From: Chrysochromulina tobinii
Taxonomy: Eukaryota; Haptophyta; Prymnesiales; Chrysochromulinaceae
Assembly: GCA_001275005.1 (NCBI GenBank)
Contig: JWZX01003258.1
Coordinates: 1 to 52,435 of the forward strand
Direction of reading: 5' to 3'
Length of the DNA stretch: 52,435 nt
Part shown: piece by piece, positions 42,185 through 50,408 of the stretch
How positions within the stretch are numbered: the first letter of the stretch is position 1
How the letters are laid out: each line of letters starts with the position of its first letter
Program-made: the position numbers and the translations under genes
Notes under the pieces: generated by a model
What the model saw: only the letters and a program-made list of their open reading frames with translations
Databases searched by the model: none
Told to the model about the DNA's origin: nothing

Positions 42185-43015
42185 ATGGTGCCACGGGTCA
42201 TCGTCCTCGCGGCCATTGTGATGCCAGAGAGTATGGCGCTGCGCACGGGGCCACTTGGGGCGACGCCGCGGACTTCCGCAGTCCGTATGCAGTACGGGTA
42301 TGGAGCGCCACCACAGCAGGCTGGTTACGGCGGGGGGCAGTACGGCGGCGGACAGTATGGAGCACCACCCCAGCAGGCTGGTTACGGTGCCCAGCCTGGC
42401 TATCCGCAGCAGGGTGGCTACGGTGCTCCGCAGCAGATGGGCGGCGGCATGGGCGGCATGGCATCATGGCGTGTGTGCTCTGCCAACATGATCACATGCT
42501 ACACCGTACGCAACGGCGAGCAGCAGGTCTTGGGTCGCTCGGATGGGCCGATGCCAGACACCGTGTCACGGCAGCAGTGCATCATCACAATCGGAAACGA
42601 CGGCACCGGCACTGTCACCTCGATAGGCAGGGGTCCAACGGGAGTACGTGAGAACTACATGACTCCGTGGGCGTGGCTGCAAAAGGATCAGCGCAAAGTG
42701 ATCGCGGACGGCACCATGATCAGCTTGGACGTCAATAATCCTGAGGGGCACGTCTTCACGTGCCAGATTGACAGGTCGGGAGGTGGTGCCGGTGGCTATG
42801 CGCAGCAGGCTGGTGGCTACGGGCAGCAGGCTGGTGGCTACGGGCAGCAGGCTGGTGGCTACGGGCAGCAGGCTGGTGGCTACGGGCAGCAGGCTGGTGG
42901 CTACGGGCAGCAACAGGGCGGCTATGGGCAGCAGGCTGGCGGCTATGGGCAGCAACAAGGCGGCTATGGGCAGCAGGGTTACCCGCCACAGCAGGGCTAC
43001 CCGCCTCGGTACTGA
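42185..43015 (+). CDS. FHA-like domain protein flanked by Gly-Tyr-Gln low-complexity repeats
   Basis: 276-residue protein with no name I can give. The N-terminus (about 1-35) is hydrophobic then Arg/Thr-rich and ends in AVRMQYG, which could be a plastid presequence, though no Phe cleavage motif is present. Residues about 36-95 are Gly/Tyr/Gln/Pro-rich. The middle (about 96-195) resembles a forkhead-associated domain: QQVLGRSDG (GR motif), [12 protein letters not shown] (SR..C/H motif), a short N-rich turn, then [15 protein letters not shown] domains bind phosphothreonine peptides. The C-terminal 80 residues are GGYGQQA repeats like the prion-like domains of FUS-type proteins, which can drive phase separation. 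The combination suggests a phospho-dependent condensate-forming scaffold, as inference only. The kinase just upstream on the same strand is a possible partner. Confidence 0.7.
   Translation: MVPRVIVLAAIVMPESMALRTGPLGATPRTSAVRMQYGYGAPPQQAGYGGGQYGGGQYGAPPQQAGYGAQPGYPQQGGYGAPQQMGGGMGGMASWRVCSANMITCYTVRNGEQQVLGRSDGPMPDTVSRQQCIITIGNDGTGTVTSIGRGPTGVRENYMTPWAWLQKDQRKVIADGTMISLDVNNPEGHVFTCQIDRSGGGAGGYAQQAGGYGQQAGGYGQQAGGYGQQAGGYGQQAGGYGQQQGGYGQQAGGYGQQQGGYGQQGYPPQQGYPPRY
42791..42975 (+). repeat. 21-nt tandem repeat encoding GGYGQQA
   Basis: Eight to nine near-identical 21-nt copies in frame, some with Gln replacing Ala. Several central copies appear identical at the DNA level, which points to recent expansion. 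Confidence 0.92.
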
Positions 43016-43162
43016 AGCGAGCCGAGAGGAGGAGGCTCCATCGCCAATTCATCGCAAGGGATTGGCGATGCCGCACGTAGAGCGAGAGCATATCAAGGAC
43101 ACGAGACGCCAGCCCGCCCAGGCGGTGCTGTCGCACGCGTAGCTCCTTGGGTGCATCAGGGG

Positions 43163-43234
43163 GACGAATCCGCACGAATGGGCGTTGACGAATCCGCACG
43201 AATGGGCGTTGACGAATCCGCAAAAGGGCATTGC
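43163..43234. repeat. 24-nt tandem repeat, about 2.9 copies
   Basis: Two perfect copies of a unit starting GACGAATCCGCACGAATGGG (43163-43186, 43187-43210) and a third diverged copy. Non-coding. Confidence 0.9.
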
Positions 43235-43640
43235 GGCGCCGGGGGCGAATCCCGCAGTTGATGTGAGCTCCTGCGGAACGCGATCGATTTGGTATAGCTC
43301 CGAGCTTGTAACGGCTGCGTCGGAAGTTTGGTGGTGGCAGTTCGAACCATGGTTCGAACGAGAGCTGCCGACATCGGACGCAAAAGGCATATGTGCGTGC
43401 GCGGTTCTAGTGGTAACGGTTGGAAGCGTTGGAATTTCAAGCCTCACGGCTTTACAGTGCGACCTCCTCTCACAGCACCAATGCACAGCACTTTTCAGCA
43501 GCTTGTGTTGACCGAGGGGAGCGGAGCCGTCCCTTGGAGACGTCGGTGTGGTGAGCGCGGGGGGGGGCGCGATGAAACTGACTGACTGACTGTTCAGCAG
43601 CCCGTCTCTCCTCTCTGCATGTCTCAGGGACCTTGAAATC

Positions 43641-43701
43641 CGGAATTCGTCAGACGAATTCTAATTAGAATTCCGAACGTAAAAAAATTCCGAACGTAAA
43701 A
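43641..43701. repeat. Overlapping palindromes plus direct repeat
   Basis: 43643-43661 is GAATTCGTC-A-GACGAATTC, a 9-bp-arm inverted repeat; 43656-43673 is GAATTCTAATTAGAATTC, a perfect 18-bp palindrome sharing its first GAATTC with the end of the former. The motif AATTCCGAACGTAAAA then occurs twice (43669-43684, 43686-43701). The cluster ends 23 bp before ATG 43725. Confidence 0.95.
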
Positions 43702-43724
43702 TCCAAAAAAATCTCACAAGTCAC

Positions 43725-45434
43725 ATGCGGCAGGCGATTCGTGAGAGCCTTCAGCTTGCACCGCCCAAATTCGAAGTGGGCGCACGGGTTACGGTCGCGT
43801 TACCTGAGACGGGGTACCGCTTTGCTGGCACGGTCACTTCATGCCGAGTGCCACCAACTGGGGGGCGGCCGTTGTATAGCGTGGAACTCGGCGGCGGAGA
43901 GGTGAATGATCTTCTCGAGTGCGATCTCAAGACGGACCCTGGAAAGCAGGGAACAGCGGCTGCGCCCCCTCTTGCCACGCGCCCATCCGACGACCTCCTA
44001 CAGTCTACGCGTGAGCATCTCGAGAAGGCGCCGCTGCCGCCGCCATCTGCAAGCCTAGCCAAGGACTTCTGCCCCGGCGGCCGCTCACACTGTGGCGGAG
44101 ATCTGTGCTTTCCCAACCTAACCCTCGCACATGAGGCTGCGGACGGCAGATTTCGGATGCCACTCTTCATGATGGCGCCCGGGGCCGTCGCACTCTTTGC
44201 CGGGGCCACGCTTTGCCACTGCACCACCGGCCATCACGAAAAGGCGCAGCGCAAGCCGCAGTGCGAGGCCCACATTTCGTTTGCGGTGCAGACGCCCGCC
44301 ACCGTGCTGGGCCTGGGCGGGCAGCCAGCCAAGCGCCACGAGCTGCACAATCGCCTCCTCGAGCTTGGCACCAATGACCTGCGTGAGCGGTGGCACGACG
44401 CGGTGTGGCTGCCAGTGTGGCACTTCCGGGACAAGCCTTCGCCGCACGCGCGGCTCGACTACTCAGAATCCGAGATGTGCGTCCTACGGTGGCGGCGCAT
44501 TGTGCTGTACGACGCCGAGCTCGGCCGTGACCACCCACGAGCGGCGCTGGTGGCGTACAGCGTCGACGGCGGCCTACCGCCGGCAGCGGCATCCCACGCG
44601 CGGTCGCACTTTGGCTTCTTGGCCAAGGAATGGCAGTTTGTGCTTCATCGGCACAACAACGAGACTGAGCGCTCGGGCTGCCTGCACCTGGACGGGCGTG
44701 GTGAGCAGCGCATGGAGATGCTTGGGGTGCACGACCGGCGGCGCAACACGTTCCAGCCGCCGGATAAGACGCGTTCACCCAGCGTCGTGAAGGTGGCTAA
44801 TCGGAAGGCAGACCTGGACGCATACGTGGTGCATATGGACAGCCCGGCACAGTTCGGCGGCGCCGCTCTCAAGCCCACCTGGGAGAGCATCAGCGCGCGC
44901 ATGCGAGACCTGATGCCCTCGTCGATGGACAAGCTCAAAGAAGCGCTCGAGAAGGCGCACGTGCGTGAGCGCCTGTACACAACTCTCGCGGGAGGGGTGG
45001 TGTCAGACGACCTCATTGTGAACAACGTGGGCGTCTCTTCTGAGTACCAGAGCCCGCCCCACTTTGATGTTGGAGACGTGGGCTGGACGTGCGCGTTTGC
45101 CGTCAAGTGCGGCGAGATCGACCACGATCACAGCGAGATCAAACAAGATCACAGCGAGATCGGCTCCTCCCACGGCGTGGACAACGGCGAGTGGCTGCGC
45201 GCGGGCGCAGACGCCTCATTCGCGTCTGGGCTCACCGCCATTGGCAACCACGAGAGATGTCGCATGCCGCGGGGTCGCTCGCGCAAGCATTCTGGAGGAG
45301 TGTGCTTCGTGGAGGGGGAGGCGTACAGTGCATGCCGTCTCGCAGAGGGATGCCTGCTTGAGGCGAAGCATGCTGGCCTGTGTGTCCTTCATTTCCTCGA
45401 GAGAGGCAAGAGGCGAAGGACCGCACAAGACTAG
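43725..45434 (+). CDS. Unrecognised protein with HxD motif and Cys-rich clusters
   Basis: 569 residues, not assigned to a family. About 15-70 resembles a small beta-barrel of the Tudor/SH3 kind (FEVGARVTVALPETGYRFAGTVTSC). A Cys/His cluster follows (about 114-190: FCPGGRSHCGGDLCFPN, TLCHCTTGHHEK, PQCEAH). The middle has well-mixed, globular-looking sequence. At about 440-470, SEYQSPPHFDVGDVGWTCAFAVKCG has the HxD spacing and context seen in 2-oxoglutarate/Fe(II) oxygenases such as the TET/JBP group, but no distal His/Arg pair is evident after it. The C-terminus has CRLAEGCLLEAKHAGLCVLH, a CxxxxC..C..H pattern like small zinc-binding repeats in algal and oomycete proteins, and ends in a basic GKRRR. 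A possible reading is a nuclear chromatin-related protein; the oxygenase idea is weak. Confidence 0.65.
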   Translation: MRQAIRESLQLAPPKFEVGARVTVALPETGYRFAGTVTSCRVPPTGGRPLYSVELGGGEVNDLLECDLKTDPGKQGTAAAPPLATRPSDDLLQSTREHLEKAPLPPPSASLAKDFCPGGRSHCGGDLCFPNLTLAHEAADGRFRMPLFMMAPGAVALFAGATLCHCTTGHHEKAQRKPQCEAHISFAVQTPATVLGLGGQPAKRHELHNRLLELGTNDLRERWHDAVWLPVWHFRDKPSPHARLDYSESEMCVLRWRRIVLYDAELGRDHPRAALVAYSVDGGLPPAAASHARSHFGFLAKEWQFVLHRHNNETERSGCLHLDGRGEQRMEMLGVHDRRRNTFQPPDKTRSPSVVKVANRKADLDAYVVHMDSPAQFGGAALKPTWESISARMRDLMPSSMDKLKEALEKAHVRERLYTTLAGGVVSDDLIVNNVGVSSEYQSPPHFDVGDVGWTCAFAVKCGEIDHDHSEIKQDHSEIGSSHGVDNGEWLRAGADASFASGLTAIGNHERCRMPRGRSRKHSGGVCFVEGEAYSACRLAEGCLLEAKHAGLCVLHFLERGKRRRTAQD

Positions 45435-45942
45435 CGTGGGCAGCCGCCGGCGGCGGCGCGGACACCAAGGGCGCGGCAGGCGGGGTGGGCGCGGCGGCCG
45501 ACGCGGAGTATTCGTCAGAGCGGATTTCGAGCCGCGGGATCACGTCGCTCTTCATCTTCTGCCTCGTATGGACGCTCAGCCTAGCTCAGCCATCCCACAC
45601 CCAACTCGGCCCTCCGCCCGGAAAAGCGCCTCGCCCTCTTCGTCGACGATGTGAACATGCCCGTGCTCGAGTGCAGTACGGCGCCGCCCCGCCCGTGGAG
45701 CTGCTCCCGGGCTGCTCCTCGATCGCGGCGGGCTGGACGACCGCACCAAGTAGCCCTTTTTGGAAGGACGTGCACCCACGTGACCCTCGTGTGCGCATGC
45801 AGGCCGCGTTGTCTGAACTTCGATAGAGAGCGATTTGTACGCCAATGTTGCACCCGCTCTGTGCGTCGTGTTTTTGTTTTATTTCCATTAAGTTTAACCG
45901 TTAAGATTAGGGGAGTTAACGCTCCACATAGTCGCGGGTTCA
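45435..45942. other. Gene-free convergent region
   Basis: 508 bp between the 3' ends of the unrecognised gene and the Snf2/RING gene. The first 400 bp open chance frames on both strands; an AT-rich patch at about 45875-45915 probably holds 3'-end signals. Confidence 0.5.
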
Positions 45943-48900
45943 TCACTCACGCACAAAGCCTCCGCGATAGAGACCCTCTTCCACAGAGTCGCGCCCGACG
46001 AGGCGCCACACACGCACAGGCTTGGCTTGCGGATAGCGGCGGATGCGCCCGATGGCTTGCTGCTCAAAGGCGCACAGCTGCTTGAAGGAGACGAACTCCG
46101 GAGCAGTGGCAGAGGGCGTGCAGTAGGGGTGGACCAGCACGAGGTTGCGCGCGGCCTGCAGGTTGATGCCCGAGCTGTGGTGCTGCGACGAGAGGATGAG
46201 CACACGCGGCTGCCCGTGCCGGCCGAAGGCCTGCAGGCAGCGCATGCAATGTCCGAGATTGCCGCTCATGCGAAGCGCCGGCATGCACGCGGCGTCGAGG
46301 AGCGTGCCGAGATGCTCGACATGGGCAAGCCACTGGGTGTAGATGAGCACGCGCTCATCGGGCGCCTCGAGCAGCACGGTGTGCACGAGCTGGAGCAGGC
46401 GCTGTAGCTTGCTCGGCTGCTGGCGCCACACGGCCAGCTCGATGGCCATCGTGTCCGGCGGCCGGCTCGTCTGCTCAGAGGCGCGTGCTGTGCGGTAGAC
46501 GGACACCTGCCAGCTCTCGACGTTGATGCGGCACAGGGGGCAGCGGAACGAGGTGCCGCCCGCCACGGCGCGTTGCAGGCAGCTTCGGCAAAGGCAGTGG
46601 AAGCATTCGGGGAGCACGCAGACCGCCTCAGGCCGGTCTAGGCAGATGGGGCACACCACGGCGGAGGAGCGCTCGGGGTCCGTGTCGTCCTCGCTACCCG
46701 TCACGCCCGCCCCAGCCGTCGTCGTCGTCGACGGCGGCTGCGACAGCTCGGCCGCAGCGCGTTGCTGCTGACTCGAGAAGTGAAGGGCCTTCTCGAGTCG
46801 ACTCTCTTCCGCCTCGAGCTGCACGATGCGCTGGGTGACACTCTGCTCACTCGCGTCGTCGAGGGCCACAACGTCGGCCATCCGCCCCTCATCGACGCCA
46901 CCGCCGCCGCCCGCGGCGTCCTCCTCTATGGCGACGGTGCGCACAAGAAGGGTGGCGTGCGGCGGCGCGGGCGGCGGCAGGGTGGTTGAGGACGGTGCGC
47001 TGTCTCTTGGGTCGGAGTGTCCGAACACTGGTGCTGTGAGGCATGCGAAAATGGGTGCTGCCTCTGACGCCGGGAGCATTGCCGCCGGGATCGGAGGTGC
47101 CTCGTTATCGCGGCCTCGGGTCATTGGCCGCGTGACCTCGCCATCACAAGCCACAAGCAACGCGATGCCTCCGATGGCCGCCGCGCGCCAGGCCGCATCG
47201 CAAAAGTCACCCGCGGCTTCCGCCTCGCTAATGAGGTAGATGGCCCCTGGAACCGCCTCGGCCGCCGCCGCGCCCAAATTGGCGCCGCCAGCGCTGCTCG
47301 CCGCCGGGGCAGCCGCGGCGTCGTGCATGGCTGGCCTACGTGCCATATGGGGTAGTCGAGCCAGCGGCCCACTGATGGCAATCTCGCTCGCGAGATCAGC
47401 GTTCCACTCGGCGGCAGCAAGGGTCGCCTCTGGAATCACCTTCCAATTGCCATCGCCCTGGTCCACCGCCGGGGCGACGGTGGCAGAGTCGGGAGCGGGA
47501 GCGGCGCGAATGGCGAGAGGGGCGGGGAGCCTCCACTGCAACGCGAGTGAGGAGCCCTCCAAAAAGGCGAGGCGGTGGAGCACGCCGCTCTGCCCAAGCG
47601 GACCCTCAAGCTGAAAGGCACGCTGCTCCCGCTCGCGGCGAGCGCGCAGCTTCAGCAGACGGGCTTGGACGCGCGCGAGACGTCGGCGGCATCGCGCCTC
47701 CACCGCACTCCACTCGCTCTGGGGCAGCAGCGGCTGCAACACCGCCGTCGCTTCCTCCTCATCCTCGTGCTCATCGTCGTCGTCGTCGTCGTCGTCGTCC
47801 TTGTCCTCCTCCTTCCCCTCCTCCATGTCGGCGGCAGCAGGTGCCACCACCTCCGCCGTCCCCTCGGCTGTAGGGGCGGGCCCCATCGCGCCCGTAATCG
47901 CCTCATCGGGCGGCAGTGCCCAGACCGGATCGTGAGTGTGGAGAGCTGCCGTGACTGCCAGGCCGCCCTTGGCCGCACCGCGCCTCGTCCGGCCGTGTGC
48001 CCGCTGGCCACGTGCCGTACGTTGGCGCGCAAGCTGCTGGCGTGCAAGCTGACGTCTCTCTGTCATGGCGAGGGCGGCCGCTTGACGGCCAAAGGAGAGG
48101 AGCAGCACGGTGTCGACTACGTAGCCGCTGAGCGCCGCCACCTGTGCCTCGAGGGCCTCCTCGCGCGAAGCGGTCACGCGCTCATCAGTGATGGTCAGCT
48201 CCGGCCGCGGAAGGCATGCCCACTCGGGATCACGGAGGAAGCGGTGCCGAAAGAGGTGTGGCAAGCTCGGCTGCGCACGCCACTCATGAACCGTAACTGC
48301 CGAGCGCCACTCCTTTGGCCCGAGTAGCAGCGTTCCCAGCAGGTAGGTCGCCGCGCCCGCCGTTCCGCAGCAGAGCCAGCGTATCGCGAAACAGCGAGCC
48401 AGTTTGGTCAGCACTGCAACCTCATCGGCGGAAGCATCCTGCGGCTCGTCCACTACAAGACGAGCAGCCCGCAAGTGCACAGCACACCACGTCGCCTCCG
48501 CGGGCGGCTGGAGCACAATCTCGTCGTCGATCTCGGCGATCTCGAGGCGATCGAGAGCATGGAAGCCGAGCAACAGTAGCGCTGCTCCATCTGTTACTCC
48601 ACCTGCCTCGCCAGCAGCTGCCTGCGCTGGCGCCTCTTGCTGCCACACATAGCCAATGACCTCCAAGCCCGTCTCTACTCCACGACCACGCCTGGCCTGC
48701 GCAAGAGGCTCCTCTTCTTCCTCTTCCACCGCCTCGTTGCCCTCGTCGTCGGGCGCGCGCGCGGGGCCCCGGAGGACCTCACCACGCTTGCCGATCTCCG
48801 TGCCGATCTCATCTGCCCACATCTCGATCAGATGCGCAGGGCATAGGATGAGCGTGGGCGCGGGCGAGCGCGCAAGCAGCGTGCACCCGATGCGCGTCTT

Positions 48901-49124
48901 ACCCGCGCCCGGCGGATGCGCAAGAACTCCCCCCCGGGGCAAGGCCACGTCGTAATGGCTACCAAAGGAGCGACCAGCGACGATCAACGGCGTACAGTGA
49001 ATCACGCGCTCTTCGGCGGTGGCTGCTTCGATCCGAGACATCCAGGCGACGCTGCGCGCTTGGTGAGGGAAGAGGCTGCCGCTCCCGTCCCTCACCTTGC
49101 TACCGCCGCTGCTGTCGCCTCTGC

Positions 49125-49194
<70 letters not shown>

Positions 49195-49890
49195 GTTCCT
49201 TCTGCCGCTGCCTCCGTCGCCCTCACCGCCCTCGCCGCCCTCGCTCCCAGCTCCGGCGTCCTCGACGGTGGTCGCCCAATGTGCGCTCGGTGGCGCCCCC
49301 GCCACGGCAGCGAGGAACCGTTCGAAGCGATCGGCGGGGCTCATCGGCGGCGGCTTCGCTGGCAACGGGTAGGGCGCGAGGATGGCAGCCACCGCCGCCT
49401 CGTCGAGCGTGAGCAAGATGCGTAGCTCGCCATCAGGAAGCGGCAGAGCAAAGGCGCGAAAGGCGCCCGAGCGCAGGTCGGCAAAATCGAAGACCGCGAG
49501 GAGCGAAGGCGGAAGGCTGTATCGGATCTCGATGAAAAGCTCGTTGGATATGGGCTGGGGCTGTGGAAGCCCAGCTTCGATGTGGCAGCTCCGCGGCGGG
49601 ATGCAGATGCGCCGGCGAGCATCGGAATGCCATAGGCCGGTATCCCCACGGGCAGATGGTATTGGCCGCAGCAGAAAGCCGCCTTCTTCGGGCACAGCGA
49701 TGCCTGCCGCCCTTTCCAATGGCAGCGCTTCACCCTCAAGAAGCCCTCGCCAAAATTCGCCCCATGGCGCTGCGGCGGACACGCTCATGCGCCTAGGTGG
49801 ATCGAGTGCAAACACCTCGACGGGCTCATCCAGCCCTCGAAGCTCGGCCGAGACGAACCTTAGCTCCGAGATCAGAAGGGCCGCGGACAT
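45943..49890 (-). CDS. Snf2-like ATPase with inserted RING finger (SHPRH/Rad5-like organisation)
   Basis: 1,315 residues, ATG 49890. An N-terminal unclassified region and a serine run (about 234-255) precede FPHQARSVAWM and the Walker A motif AHPPGAGKTRIG (about 324-335). LILCPAHLIEMW (motif Ia) follows, then the motif II position reads VVDEPQ instead of the usual DEGH/DEAH. A RING finger of C3HC4 type (about 1080-1122: CPICLDRPEAVC..CFHCLCRSCL..CPLC) lies between the two helicase halves. The C-terminal half has RVLIYTQW, SSGINLQAARNLVLVHPY and QAIGRIRRYPQ (motif VI). A RING inside a Snf2 helicase is the layout of Rad5, HLTF and SHPRH, E3 ligases in DNA damage tolerance, though the whole is divergent. 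A DE-rich run near 47765-47815 and low-complexity linkers are also present. Expected in the nucleus. Confidence 0.87.
49126..49192. repeat. (GCT/AGC)n tract, about 22 units
   Basis: Encodes the serine run of the Snf2/RING protein on the minus strand. Nearly all units are the same triplet, so the tract is probably length-polymorphic. Confidence 0.95.
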
Positions 49891-50408
49891 CTTCGTCTTG
49901 CGGAATTTGCAACCGGTAAAAAGACTCCGGGGGAGCCCCGGGATTCACAACCGGTAGGCGGGGTCGATCGTGAGACGGCGGCAAGATAAGGCGACGGCGA
50001 TGGCGGCGGCGATGGCGGCTGCGATGGGAAAAAAGGTCCCGAAAAGGATCACGAAAAAGGTGATGATCGATGTGTACGGTCGCTCGTGATCCTTTTTCGT
50101 GATCCTTTTAGCGTCGCTCGTCGGTGTACGGTTTCGGCTCGCAGCGCCAGCAGCCCGGCTCTACCTACCTGCTAGTACCTGAGCTGACATTGCACATTCT
50201 TCTCATAGTTTCTCCACATCACGCTTCAGAGCGGCAAAGGAATTGAACACGCCATCTCGAACACACAATCATCAACCCCCGGGAGGGCCCTGCCGATGTC
50301 TCACAGTGTTACACACACGGCGATGGACACGGAAAACGGAGCCAAGTGTCCTGTTTGGCGATATCCTACAAGGGAGTGTTCTGAGATTTTGCGGATTTGC
50401 ACAGCGAC
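49891..50408. promoter_or_regulatory. Promoter side of Snf2/RING gene with hairpin-forming inverted repeat
   Basis: 518 bp between ATG 49890 and the stop of the GPS protein gene. It contains CCGGGG-GAG-CCCCGG near 49929-49943 between two AACCGGT copies, GATGGCGGC-type simple repeats at about 49975-50030, and the 19-bp inverted repeat at 50042-50109. No gene is seen. Confidence 0.5.
50042..50109. repeat. Perfect 19-bp inverted repeat with 30-nt loop
   Basis: AAAAGGATCACGAAAAAGG at 50042-50060 and its exact reverse complement at 50091-50109. It lies about 150-220 bp upstream of the Snf2/RING start codon. TGTACGGT occurs in the loop and again just outside the right arm. Confidence 0.93.

Larger units (their letters stand above)
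43016..43724. other. Gene-free stretch with 24-nt repeats and an AT-rich palindrome cluster
   Basis: 709 bp. It contains the 24-nt tandem repeat at 43163-43234, a short ACTG run near 43577-43590 and, directly before the next gene, an AT-rich patch with overlapping palindromes and a 17-nt-period direct repeat (43641-43701). Confidence 0.6.

Noticed and set aside
42791-43234. CRISPR-like regular repeats (21-nt and 24-nt periods)
   Set aside because: The 21-nt units are contiguous coding repeats without spacers, and the 24-nt units are a plain tandem repeat; the genome is eukaryotic.
49913-49960. tRNA-like or structured RNA in the Snf2 promoter
   Set aside because: Short inverted repeats are present, but no cloverleaf or conserved tRNA boxes could be traced.
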